Part shown: positions 29,591-37,410 of the stretch, piece after piece
How positions within the stretch are numbered: the stretch's first letter is position 1
Layout of the letters: the number at the start of each line of letters is the position of its first letter
Assembly (NCBI GenBank): GCA_038239145.1
Contig: JBBSFB010000010.1
Span: 36,087-100,086, forward strand
DNA: 64,000 bases
Source: PALSA-610 sp038239145
Lineage (GTDB): Bacteria; Actinomycetota; Acidimicrobiia; IMCC26256; PALSA-610
Reading direction: 5' to 3'
Translations under genes and position numbers: made by a program
Notes under the pieces: model-generated
The model's database searches: none
What the model was told of the DNA's origin: nothing
The model's input: only the letters and a program-made list of their open reading frames with translations

Positions 29591-29850
29591 ACTGTCCTCC
29601 TTGAGGCACTTCGGCTCGATGCACCTTGGCTAGGCGCTTGTGAAACTGATTTCTTGGTCTTAGTAGTAGTAGGGCCTGTGGATTGTGGACAACTACGCGT
29701 CGTTCCTGGTGGATGCACTAACGGGTCCTCACGGTGTCGTCCACCGAAGTGCACAGGCACCGGAGCGCCTTCGAATGACATTCGGGGTTCTCCCCGGGCC
29801 GGGGCGGTTGTTCCCAATGTTGTTCGCACATGTCCACAGGGTTATCCACT
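29591..29850. other. oriC: Probable chromosomal replication origin (oriC)
   Basis: The 250-bp dnaA-dnaN gap, the usual actinobacterial oriC site. DnaA boxes: TGTGGATTG (29677-29685), TGTGGACAA (29684-29692), ATGTCCACA (29830-29838), TTATCCACT (29842-29850, overlapping the dnaA stop). An A+T-richer stretch (29637-29665) lies beside four TAG triplets. Gene strands diverge around this region, as expected for an origin. The dnaA-rpmH gap carries two further boxes and may contribute. Confidence 0.8.
29661..29692. promoter_or_regulatory. Basal unwinding element: TAG trios, GC block, double DnaA box
   Basis: In order on the plus strand: TAG x4 (29661-29672), GGCC (29673-29676), TGTGGATTG and TGTGGACAA sharing two bases. 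Read 3' to 5' from the boxes this is GC block then GAT-GAT-GAT-GAT, the DnaA-trio arrangement described for bacterial origins, where DnaA spreads from boxes onto single-stranded trios. Confidence 0.72.
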
Positions 29851-31251
29851 GGCGCCATGCTTGATCCGGTTGATCAGATCGTTGACCTGCTCGAACACCA
29901 CGTGTTTCTCCGCCATCTGGCCCCGAATCTTCTCGCAGGCATGCATGACCGTGGTGTGGTCGCGCCCGCCGAACTCCTCCGCGATCTTCGGATAGCTGTA
30001 GTCGGTGAGCTCACGGAAGACGTACATGCCGATCTGGCGCGCAGTCACGAGGGGGCGCCGCCGGCTCTTGCCGCACAGGTCGTCGATCGTCCAACCGAAC
30101 ATCTTGGCGGTGGTCTCGAGGATGAGCTGGGGTGTGATCACCCGGGGGCTGCGGGCCGGCAGCAGGTCGGAGAGAATCTCCTTGGCCATTTCCTCGCTGA
30201 GTGGAACCCGGTGCAGGCTCGAATACGCCGCCACCCGGATCAGTGATCCTTCGAGCTCACGGACGTTGTCGACCACGTTGTCCGCGATGAACGCCAGCAC
30301 ACCGTCGGGGATGCCCTCGAGGTGTTCGGCCTCGGCCTTCTTGCGGAGGATCGCGAGCCGGGTCTCGAACTCGGGAGGTTGGATGTCGGTGATGAGGCCC
30401 CACTCGAACCGACTCCGGAGCCGGTCTTCGATGGTGGCGATGGATTTGGGGGGCCGATCGGACGAGATGACGATCTGGCTGCCGCGTCCGTGCAGGTCGT
30501 TGAACGTGTAGAAGAACTCTTCTTGGAGCTGCTCGGTGCGTTCCAGGAACTGGATGTCGTCAACGAGGAGCACGTCGACCTCGCGGTAGCGGCGTTTGAA
30601 GGCGGGCATGCCCTTCGATCGCATCGCGTCGACGAACTCGTTCATCATCGTCTCGGTCGACACGTACCGAATCCGCTTGCTCGAAAAGAGCTCGCGCACG
30701 TGGTGGCCGATCGCATGCAGCAGGTGGGTCTTGCCCAGACCGGCCGGACCGTAGATGAACAGCGGGTTGTACGACCTGGCGGGGCTCTCGGCGACGCTCA
30801 GTGCGGCCGCGTGCGCGAAACGGTTGGAGGCTCCGATGACGAACTGGTCGAAGGTGTAGCGGGGGTTCAACTGGGTGCTCGGCCAGGCGGTCGATGCCGG
30901 CGTGGGCTCGGGTTCGGGGGTTCGGGCCCGCTCGACCACGATGTCGACGGGAGCGTCGGCGGGAAGGTCGTGGATCTCGTCGGCGTCGGCGCGCGGCGCC
31001 GTGTCGACCACTAGCTGAATGGCATGGGTCATGCCGGTGAGGGCCTGCACCGCGTCGGTGAGGAGGCCGAGGTAGCTGGTCCGGATCCGTTCGACCGCGA
31101 CGGAGCTTGGGACACCGAGGATCAGGGTCTCGTCGGTGGTGTCGAGGGCGTGGACGCCTTGGAACCATGTGTTCCAGGTCGCCTCGGAGAGCTGGGCCCG
31201 GACTGCTGCCGCGACCTTCACCCAAAGGTCATCTGCCGCTGGAGTGCCCAC
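29842..31251 (-). CDS. dnaA: Chromosomal replication initiator DnaA
   Basis: 469 residues. Domain I starts DDLWVKVAAAVRAQLSEATW; a Pro/Glu-rich linker follows; domain III has Walker A YGPAGLGKTHLLHAIG and Walker B VDVLLVDDIQFLE; domain IV ends with the box-binding helix-turn-helix and GRDHTTVMHACEKI. GTG 31251 has GGGGAG 6 nt upstream; extra upstream codons lack this. It opens oriC and likely autoregulates through boxes in its own promoter region. Confidence 0.97.
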   Translation of the reverse strand: MGTPAADDLWVKVAAAVRAQLSEATWNTWFQGVHALDTTDETLILGVPSSVAVERIRTSYLGLLTDAVQALTGMTHAIQLVVDTAPRADADEIHDLPADAPVDIVVERARTPEPEPTPASTAWPSTQLNPRYTFDQFVIGASNRFAHAAALSVAESPARSYNPLFIYGPAGLGKTHLLHAIGHHVRELFSSKRIRYVSTETMMNEFVDAMRSKGMPAFKRRYREVDVLLVDDIQFLERTEQLQEEFFYTFNDLHGRGSQIVISSDRPPKSIATIEDRLRSRFEWGLITDIQPPEFETRLAILRKKAEAEHLEGIPDGVLAFIADNVVDNVRELEGSLIRVAAYSSLHRVPLSEEMAKEILSDLLPARSPRVITPQLILETTAKMFGWTIDDLCGKSRRRPLVTARQIGMYVFRELTDYSYPKIAEEFGGRDHTTVMHACEKIRGQMAEKHVVFEQVNDLINRIKHGASG

Positions 31252-31265
31252 TGCCGACTCCCCGA

Positions 31266-31286
31266 TTGTCCACAACGATGTCCACA
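31266..31286. promoter_or_regulatory. DnaA boxes upstream of dnaA
   Basis: TTGTCCACA (31266-31274) and ATGTCCACA (31278-31286) are in the same orientation, 12 bp apart, 15 bp upstream of the dnaA start codon; the second overlaps the palindrome TCCACACGTGTGGA (31281-31294). Likely autoregulatory sites. The rest of the 367-bp dnaA-rpmH gap shows only the rpmH promoter candidate. Confidence 0.7.
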
Positions 31287-31497
31287 CGTGTGGAGAAGCC
31301 CTCCCGCGTACGGTACGGGCCGCTCCTGGGCCGATTTTGGTTCCGTCATCCGATCTTCGGCGACGTGGCCATGGGGAAGTACCGGAGGCGGAGGCCGACC
31401 GGTCCACCGGGGGAGCGGCACGCTATCGCCCCGAGGCGAAGTGTGCCAACAAGCCACAAGAGAACCACTTGTCCCCTCGTTGAATCCGGGGGGTGGA

Positions 31498-31527
31498 TTG
31501 CTGTGGTTCGTGATCAGCCCGTAGACT
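31498..31527 (+). promoter_or_regulatory. Candidate rpmH operon promoter
   Basis: TTGCTG (31498-31503), an 18-bp spacer and TAGACT (31522-31527). This gives a leader of roughly 85 nt before rpmH. The match to the housekeeping consensus is moderate. Confidence 0.4.
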
Positions 31528-31614
31528 TATCCATTCACTTGTGCGCGTGCGCTCGGAAACGAGCCGCGCGCCCCGCCCCGGGGCCCCACCTCGGCCTGGG
31601 CGTTCGAGGAGGCC

Positions 31615-32076
31615 ATGCGTGAAGCGGACATACCAGCCGAACAATCGGAAGCGGAAGAAGAAGCACGGATTCCGGCTCCGCATGCGGAACCGGGCGGGAC
31701 GCGCGGTGATCCGTCGCCGGCGCAGCAAGGGCCGCGCCAACCTTTCAGCCTGATCTGGCGCGTTCGTGGCCAGGCATCGTTTCAGGCGCTCGCCCGTGGG
31801 CGACGGCGCCGGGCGGGAAATCTCGAAGTGAGAAGCGCCATGCTCGGACCGGCAACGGCGCCTCCGCGCGTCGCATTCTCGGTAGGCCGTTCGGTGGGTC
31901 CCGCGGTCACGCGCAACCGGGTCCGCCGACGGCTGCGGGCTGCGCTGCGTGAGCACTCATCTGCACTCGAGCCCGGCGCGGCCTACCTCGTCCGGGTCGA
32001 TCCGGCTGCGGCAACCGACTCGTACGCGGCCCTGTCCCACACGATCCGCGCGATTCTGACCGAGATGGCGCCTTGA
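31615..32076 (+). CDS. rnpA: Ribonuclease P protein component, possibly with an N-terminal extension over rpmH
   Basis: The RnpA core is clear: SFQALARGRRRRAGNLEV, VAFSVGRSVGPAVTRNRVRRRLRAAL, and ending IRAILTEMAP. It binds RNase P RNA and helps 5' tRNA processing. No ATG, GTG or TTG occurs in frame between the rpmH stop and the start of the core. Either translation starts at CTG 31750, overlapping the rpmH stop, giving 108 residues, or at ATG 31615, four bases upstream of rpmH and sharing its ribosome site, giving 153 residues with rpmH nested inside. The latter arrangement is known from Thermus. The 45-residue extension would be Pro/Glu/Arg-rich. Confidence 0.85.
   Translation: MREADIPAEQSEAEEEARIPAPHAEPGGTRGDPSPAQQGPRQPFSLIWRVRGQASFQALARGRRRRAGNLEVRSAMLGPATAPPRVAFSVGRSVGPAVTRNRVRRRLRAALREHSSALEPGAAYLVRVDPAAATDSYAALSHTIRAILTEMAP
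31619..31753 (+). CDS. rpmH: 50S ribosomal protein L34
   Basis: 44 residues, KRTYQPNNRKRKKKHGFRLR then the conserved RAVIRRRRSKGRANLSA ending. GTG 31619 lies 6 nt after GAGGAGG. It heads the rightward operon rpmH-rnpA-yidD-yidC-jag-rsmG. The ribosome site also serves an ATG at 31615 in the rnpA frame. Confidence 0.97.
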   Translation: MKRTYQPNNRKRKKKHGFRLRMRNRAGRAVIRRRRSKGRANLSA

Positions 32077-32339
32077 TGACGGGCCCTTCGTCACGTTGCG
32101 CGCGATTTTTGCTGGGTGGCATCACCGTCTACCAACAGGTGAGGTCCCATCGACCCTCGCCGTGCCGCTTCATACCGTCGTGCTCCGAGTACGCACGCGA
32201 GGCCGTTACCGAACACGGAGCGGCGCGCGGCACGTGGATAGCGGTCCGGCGTCTCAGTCGGTGTCATCCGCTCGGGGGCCACGGGTTCGACCCGGTGCCA
32301 GCCCGTTCCCACGCTGACGTAGGAGGACATTCGTGCTAG
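32076..32339 (+). CDS. yidD: YidD membrane protein insertion efficiency factor
   Basis: 87 residues with the conserved YQQVRSHRPSPCRFIPSCSE Cys motif and WIAVRRLSRCHPLGGHGFDPVP. ATG 32076 shares its first base with the rnpA stop; the end overlaps yidC by 7 bp. It is thought to assist YidC or lipoprotein insertion at the inner membrane. Confidence 0.93.
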   Translation: MTGPSSRCARFLLGGITVYQQVRSHRPSPCRFIPSCSEYAREAVTEHGAARGTWIAVRRLSRCHPLGGHGFDPVPARSHADVGGHSC

Positions 32340-33277
32340 CTGGGAGTGTCCTGGATCCGCTCTATCGGATCGTCGGATGGCTGCTCGCGCTCCTCTATTA
32401 CCCGACGCACAGCCTCGGCATCTCGATCATCTTGTTGACCCTGATCGTGATGTGTGTGCAGTTCCCGCTCATCGCCAAGCAGACCAGATCGATGATCCTG
32501 ATGCAACGCGTCCAGCCGGAGATCAAAAAGATCCAGCAGAAATACAAAGACGACCGGGCCAAGCAGAACGAAGAACTGCTGAAGTACTACCAGGAGAACA
32601 AGATCAATCCGCTGGCCGGATGCCTGCCGCTGCTGCTGATCCTGCCCATCGGAATCGCGGTGCTCGACACGTTCCGTCGGCCCGGGATCCAGTACCACAT
32701 CCCCCGCTCGGGCACGTTCTCGAAGCTGTACGTCGATATCTGCAAGAAGACCACCATCAGTCCGAAGGACTGCGGTACCGCGGTGAAGGAGCATGCTCCG
32801 GCCGCCCTGCACTTCCTGGGCCTTCACCTCAACCTCTCGGCTGCCAACGCGGTCCCCGACGGCATCGTTACCGCACTGCCCTACTTCTTTGTGCTCGCGC
32901 TCGTGATCTTCACGGGCTGGTACCAGGTCCGCCAGACCCAGGCCCGCCAGTCGAAGTCGGGTGGCACCCCGCCCAACGCCCAGATGCAAGCCGTGACCAA
33001 GGTCATGCCGATCTTCTTCGGGGTGATCTCATACGGGTTCAACGCCGCCACGACGATCTACTTTGTCGTTTCGAACTCGTGGCGGATCGGACAGCAGCAC
33101 TTCGTGCTCAACAAGATGTACGAGGAAGAACACGCGCGCGGGAAGGGAACGAGCACCTCGACACTGGAGCTCGAGCCCGACGACACCGCGCCTCCGAACG
33201 GCAACGGCTCAGCCAACGGGTCTCCCGGGGCTTCCGCGAACGCCGCCCGCCGCAAGAAGAAGAAACGGAAACGCTAA
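32333..33277 (+). CDS. yidC: YidC/Oxa1-family membrane protein insertase
   Basis: 314 residues. Oxa1 hallmark regions are visible: LLALLYYPTHSLGISIILLT, the cytoplasmic coiled loop RVQPEIKKIQQKYKDDRAKQ, and transmembrane helices around GCLPLLLILPIGIAVLDTF and MQAVTKVMPIFFGVISYGF. It ends with a basic KKKKRKR tail. GTG 32333 follows AGGAGGA. It inserts proteins with or without SecYEG; the usual Gram-positive form without a large periplasmic domain. Confidence 0.95.
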   Translation: MLAGSVLDPLYRIVGWLLALLYYPTHSLGISIILLTLIVMCVQFPLIAKQTRSMILMQRVQPEIKKIQQKYKDDRAKQNEELLKYYQENKINPLAGCLPLLLILPIGIAVLDTFRRPGIQYHIPRSGTFSKLYVDICKKTTISPKDCGTAVKEHAPAALHFLGLHLNLSAANAVPDGIVTALPYFFVLALVIFTGWYQVRQTQARQSKSGGTPPNAQMQAVTKVMPIFFGVISYGFNAATTIYFVVSNSWRIGQQHFVLNKMYEEEHARGKGTSTSTLELEPDDTAPPNGNGSANGSPGASANAARRKKKKRKR

Positions 33278-33280
33278 CCC

Positions 33281-34318
33281 ATGGACTGGATAGAGGTCAC
33301 TGCCAAGACCGTCGACGAAGCAAAGGAGCTAGCACTCGACCGCCTCGGCGTCGTCGAAGACGAGCTCGAGGTCGAAGTCGTCGACGAGCCCCGTCGGGGG
33401 CTGTTCGGCATTGCCCGGGGTGACGCCCGCATCCGGGCCCGGGTAAAGCCGATCTCACGGGAGAAGCCGACCGACCGGAAGCGCCGGCGCCGACCGAACG
33501 AGCGGACGGGTCGCGGTGTGCAAGGCGGCAGCGGCGGCCGGGGTGGTAACCCCCGTGGCGGGGGAAGGTCGGGCGGTCGCTCGTCCGAACGATCCGCCGA
33601 GAGCGACGCCCGGGTCGAGACGAGCAACGGGGCCGAGAATTCCGCCCCGGGTCGTCCCGAGTCGCACTCCGACAACGGCGCTGACGAGGTCGTAGAGGTC
33701 GGCGCGGGGGCGAGGGCCCCCGGAACGGGCGGCGCCCGGCGCCGGCGCGGCGGTCGAGGTAGAGGTAGTGGTGGCGGCACCCGCGCGGAGTCTTCCACTG
33801 CACGTGGAGTGCCGGTTGCGGACGACGACAATGCCCAAGCGGAGGTCGATGTGGAAACGGTGCCGGTAGCGGATCAAGCGGAACAGGCCGCGAAGTTCAC
33901 CGACGAGCTCGTCCGGACGATGGGCTTCTCCGCCGCCGTTCGCACCGAGATCGACGGTGACGACGTGACGGTGCACATCGAGGGCGACGGCCTCGGGGCT
34001 CTCGTCGGTCCGAAGGGCGTCACGATCCAGGCGCTCCAAGAAGTCGTCCGGGCCGTCATCCAACGCAGCGCCGGCGGGCACAGTGCGTGGATCCACGTCG
34101 ACGTGGCCGGATACCGCGAGCGGCGCCGAAAAGCGCTCGAAGAGTTCGCGGGCCAGGTCGCCGCCGAAGTCAAGGAAACGGGCGAGGAGCGGGCACTCGA
34201 GCCGATGAACGCGGCGGACCGCAAGATCGTTCACGACGCCATCGCCGATGTGGGCGGCGTAGACACCACGTCGGAGGGCGAAGACCCCCGCCGTCGTGTC
34301 GTCGTGTTCCCCGCCTGA
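33281..34318 (+). CDS. jag: Jag/KhpB RNA-binding protein
   Basis: 345 residues, longer than usual. Jag-N domain at 1-50 (DWIEVTAKTVDEAKELALDR), then about 130 residues of low-complexity Arg/Gly/Ser/Glu linker, a KH domain (VTVHIEGDGLGALVGPKG) and an R3H domain (YRERRRKALEEFAGQVA, then RKIVHDAIAD). Binds RNA, probably as a partner of KhpA, and acts in growth and envelope control. Only 3 bp separate it from yidC. Confidence 0.92.
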   Translation: MDWIEVTAKTVDEAKELALDRLGVVEDELEVEVVDEPRRGLFGIARGDARIRARVKPISREKPTDRKRRRRPNERTGRGVQGGSGGRGGNPRGGGRSGGRSSERSAESDARVETSNGAENSAPGRPESHSDNGADEVVEVGAGARAPGTGGARRRRGGRGRGSGGGTRAESSTARGVPVADDDNAQAEVDVETVPVADQAEQAAKFTDELVRTMGFSAAVRTEIDGDDVTVHIEGDGLGALVGPKGVTIQALQEVVRAVIQRSAGGHSAWIHVDVAGYRERRRKALEEFAGQVAAEVKETGEERALEPMNAADRKIVHDAIADVGGVDTTSEGEDPRRRVVVFPA

Positions 34319-34364
34319 GAGCCGACAACGAGGTGCCGAGCGTCTCGGTGCTTGGTAGATCGGC

Positions 34365-34997
34365 GTGAACCCGTCCACCGATCGGCTGCTCGAGGTGTTG
34401 GAGCAGGCACGGGCGGCCGGATCGCTCGGCCCGGGTCCTCTCGGGCGACACATCGCCCACTCCGAAGGGTTCGGCGCGGTCGCGTCGGAGACTCTCGGAC
34501 GGACGCCGCGTAATTTCGCCGATCTCGGAGCAGGCGGGGGTATTCCCGGCCTGGTCCTCGCTCAGTACTGGGACGAGGCCCGGGCAAGTCTCGTAGAGAT
34601 ACGTAGGCGTCGGGCTCTGGCTCTACAGCTGGCGGTGGAAGATCTGGGAATGGACGACCGCATCGATGTCCTCGAACGGCGGGCCGAGTCCGTCGGAACC
34701 GACCGTGCGTACCGCGAGCAGTTCGAAGTGGTTACGGCGCGAAGCTTCGGGCCCCCGGCTGTCACCGCCGAGGTCGGGTCGGGCTTGGTCGAGGTCGGCG
34801 GCGTACTCGTCGTCAGCGAGCCGCCGACGCCAGACCCGAGCCGTTGGCCGGCAGAGCATCTGGCGCAGCTCGGTTTCACGACAGCCCATCCCGTAGAGGT
34901 CGGCGAGGCCCACTTCGTGGTACTGCGCAAGGAACAGGCGGTACCCGATCGGTTTCCCCGAACCACCGCCACGCTCAGCAAACGCCCACTTTGGTAG
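34365..34997 (+). CDS. rsmG: 16S rRNA (guanine527-N7)-methyltransferase RsmG
   Basis: 210 residues with the SAM-binding motif NFADLGAGGGIPGLVLAQ and LVEIRRRRALALQLAV, then VVTARSFGPPAV, and a C-terminal FPRTTATLSKRPLW. Modifies G527 in the 530 loop. GTG 34365; it closes the rightward operon before the parS region. Confidence 0.93.
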   Translation: MNPSTDRLLEVLEQARAAGSLGPGPLGRHIAHSEGFGAVASETLGRTPRNFADLGAGGGIPGLVLAQYWDEARASLVEIRRRRALALQLAVEDLGMDDRIDVLERRAESVGTDRAYREQFEVVTARSFGPPAVTAEVGSGLVEVGGVLVVSEPPTPDPSRWPAEHLAQLGFTTAHPVEVGEAHFVVLRKEQAVPDRFPRTTATLSKRPLW

Positions 34998-35036
34998 GCC
35001 ACAAGCGTTCAGGTTCACGACTGCGCAGCATGGCGG

Positions 35037-35052
35037 TGTTCCACATGGAACA
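35037..35052. other. parS: parS site 1
   Basis: TGTTCCACATGGAACA, a perfect 16-bp palindrome; it differs from the classic TGTTTCACGTGAAACA at three positions. First of three sites in the 381-bp rsmG-parA gap, which otherwise holds nothing I recognise. Confidence 0.8.
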
Positions 35053-35144
35053 TTCCGTGGAGCGCGCGACGCTGGCGGGCCACCGATCGTCCGCACCGCC
35101 GAGCAGTGCGCCATGAACTGGCAGTGATTCGAGGTCCGAGCCGA

Positions 35145-35160
35145 TGTTTCACGTGGAACA
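35145..35160. other. parS: parS site 2
   Basis: TGTTTCACGTGGAACA, one mismatch from the consensus ParB-binding site. Confidence 0.92.
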
Positions 35161-35224
35161 CAACGGGGAGTGCTCCTACTTCCCGCTCCTCACGCCCCGC
35201 TCCTCGGGACGACCGTTTTCGCGT

Positions 35225-35240
35225 TGTTTCACGTGGAACA
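35225..35240. other. parS: parS site 3
   Basis: TGTTTCACGTGGAACA, identical to site 2 and 80 bp further on, about 140 bp before parA. Confidence 0.92.
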
Positions 35241-35378
35241 TGGTCCGCACTGTTGCGCATGGGGATTGCGGTAGTACGATGCGCCAGCTTCGCCCGTGAG
35301 CCGCGCCGCCGACATTCGGCCCCGCGCTCCGGTTGCGACGATCTGGGGATCGAATCACGCTCCCTTGGGAGGCGAGAA

Positions 35379-36536
35379 ATGGCATCTGACGACGCGCTCG
35401 CTGAAGATCATGGACAGAACCGGCGCCGCTGGTTCGGAGGACGGGGATCGGTGAACACGAGCCCTACGCAGGAGCGTGACAGCGAAATGGAGTCCGGCGA
35501 CCAGAAGATTCCGGCGCACTCGGGGGCATCTGATACCTCCGAGTTCGGCGCCGAGCCTGCGATTTCCGCGGACCGGGGTGCCGACACGCTGGACCTGTCG
35601 GCGCCGACGGCGGTTTCCGGGCCTCCGACCGCGGCGACCCCGACCGACGCGCCCGTGCCGACCGCGGAAGTTCCCGAAATACCGCTTCCGGCGTCTCCGC
35701 CGGAGGCGCTCGCGTCCCTCCGGGCCAGAGGTGGGGCCCAGGGCGAGAACAATGTTGTGCTCCCACTCGTGATCTCGATCGCCAACCAAAAGGGCGGCGT
35801 CGGGAAGACGACGACAGCGGTCAACCTTGGTGCGGCATTGGCCGAGCTCGATTTCCGCGTGCTGGTCATCGACCTCGATCCCCAAGGGAATGCCACGACG
35901 GGGATGGGGATCAGCCACCGCAACGTCGAAGGCTCGATCTACGACGTCATCATGAATGACGCCCCCATCGACGACTGCACGGAACCGACTTCGGTCAAGA
36001 ACCTCTTCGTGGTACCCGCCACCATTGATCTGGCCGGCGCAGAAATCGAACTCGTGCCCGCGTTCTCCCGGGAGCTCAAATTGCGGCGGGCCCTGGCTCA
36101 GATCGCGGGCTCGTACGACTTCACGTTGATCGACTGCCCGCCGTCGCTCGGCTTGTTGACGGTCAATGGGCTCGCGGCGTCGGACGACGTGATCGTCCCC
36201 ATTCAGTGCGAGTACTACGCGCTCGAGGGACTTGGTCAGCTCCTGCGCAATGTCGCACTGGTGAAGTCGAATCTCAATCCCGCCCTCGACGTACGTGGCA
36301 TCGTGCTGACGATGTACGACGCCCGAACGAAGCTGGCCGAACAGGTCGAGCGCGAGGTCCGGGCCCATTTCGGCTCGAAGGTGTATCGAACTGTCGTTCC
36401 GCGCACGGTGCGTATTTCGGAGGCACCGTCGTTCGGGCAACCGGTAACCGTGTTCGATTCCACGTCACGGGGGGCGCTCGCGTACCGCGAGCTGGCGAAG
36501 GAGGTGAGCCGTGGCGCGACCAGGAGGGCTGGGTAG
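35379..36536 (+). CDS. parA: Chromosome partitioning ATPase ParA (Soj)
   Basis: 385 residues. The deviant Walker A ISIANQKGGVGKTTTAVNLG begins near residue 130, followed by VLVIDLDPQGNATTGMG and FTLIDCPPSLGLLTVNGL. The first about 125 residues are a Pro/Ala/Thr/Glu-rich, probably disordered extension, longer than in most ParA. ATG 35379 has GGGAGGCGAG upstream; in-frame GTG 35451 and ATG 35487 would shorten the extension. With ParB and parS it moves origins apart. Confidence 0.93.
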   Translation: MASDDALAEDHGQNRRRWFGGRGSVNTSPTQERDSEMESGDQKIPAHSGASDTSEFGAEPAISADRGADTLDLSAPTAVSGPPTAATPTDAPVPTAEVPEIPLPASPPEALASLRARGGAQGENNVVLPLVISIANQKGGVGKTTTAVNLGAALAELDFRVLVIDLDPQGNATTGMGISHRNVEGSIYDVIMNDAPIDDCTEPTSVKNLFVVPATIDLAGAEIELVPAFSRELKLRRALAQIAGSYDFTLIDCPPSLGLLTVNGLAASDDVIVPIQCEYYALEGLGQLLRNVALVKSNLNPALDVRGIVLTMYDARTKLAEQVEREVRAHFGSKVYRTVVPRTVRISEAPSFGQPVTVFDSTSRGALAYRELAKEVSRGATRRAG

Positions 36537-37410
36537 GGGCTTGGGGGCGTTGATCCCGACCGGGACGGTTGCGGAACAGGCCGGCGGACTCGCCGACATT
36601 CCGACTGCCGAGATTCGGCCGAATCCCCAGCAGCCGCGCGAACACTTCGACGAGGAGGCGTTGGCGGCGTTGGCCGACTCGATCCGTGAAGTCGGCATCC
36701 TGCAACCGGTCCTGGTGCGCGCGGCCGAAGACGGCGGATACGAACTGATCGCAGGCGAGCGCCGCTGGCGCGCGGCTCGTCGAGTCGGGCTGCAGACAGT
36801 ACCGGCCATGGTGCGGGTCGCCGACGACGCCGCGATGCTCCAGCACGCGATCGTCGAGAACATCCAGCGGGAAGAGCTCAACCCGCTGGAAGAGGCCGCG
36901 GCTTATCAACAGCTCATCGAGGATTTTTCGCTCACGCACGACGACGTGGCAACCCGCGTCGGCAAAAGCCGAGCGACGATCACGAACACGCTGCGGCTGC
37001 TGCAGCTGCCGCCGTCGATCCAGCGTTCGCTGAAGGACCGCACGATCCGCATGGGTCACGCTCGAGCACTGCTGGGAACTCCCGATCGGGGTTTCCAAGA
37101 ACAGCTCGCGCGGCGCGTCATCGCCGAGGATCTCTCGGTCCGTCAGGTCGAAGAGGCAATCCGTGGCCGCCAAGAGTCAGCGGCGGCGAAGCCGGAAGTC
37201 GCGGCTGCCGCTTCCGATCCGGGGGGCAGGCTTCGTCCGCCCGGGCTCCTCGAGCTCGAGGAGTTGCTCGGCGACTACCTCGAGACGCGTGTCCGGATCT
37301 CGATGGGCGCCCGGCACGGCCGGGTCCAGATTGAGTTCGCGAATCTGGAAGATCTCGAGCGGATCTACCGGGCGATGAGCCAGGGTGCGGCCCCGGCCCC
37401 TGATCGCTAG
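36511..37410 (+). CDS. parB: Chromosome partitioning protein ParB (Spo0J)
   Basis: 299 residues. N-terminal PGGLGRGLGALIP; ParB/Srx CTPase region with IRPNPQQPREHFDEEAL and the GERRWRA motif (LIAGERRWRAARRVGL); central helix-turn-helix with THDDVATRVGKSRATITNTL; C-terminal dimer domain ending ISMGARHGRVQIEF. GTG start within the last 26 bp of parA. Binds the three parS sites just upstream of parA. Confidence 0.96.
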   Translation: MARPGGLGRGLGALIPTGTVAEQAGGLADIPTAEIRPNPQQPREHFDEEALAALADSIREVGILQPVLVRAAEDGGYELIAGERRWRAARRVGLQTVPAMVRVADDAAMLQHAIVENIQREELNPLEEAAAYQQLIEDFSLTHDDVATRVGKSRATITNTLRLLQLPPSIQRSLKDRTIRMGHARALLGTPDRGFQEQLARRVIAEDLSVRQVEEAIRGRQESAAAKPEVAAAASDPGGRLRPPGLLELEELLGDYLETRVRISMGARHGRVQIEFANLEDLERIYRAMSQGAAPAPDR

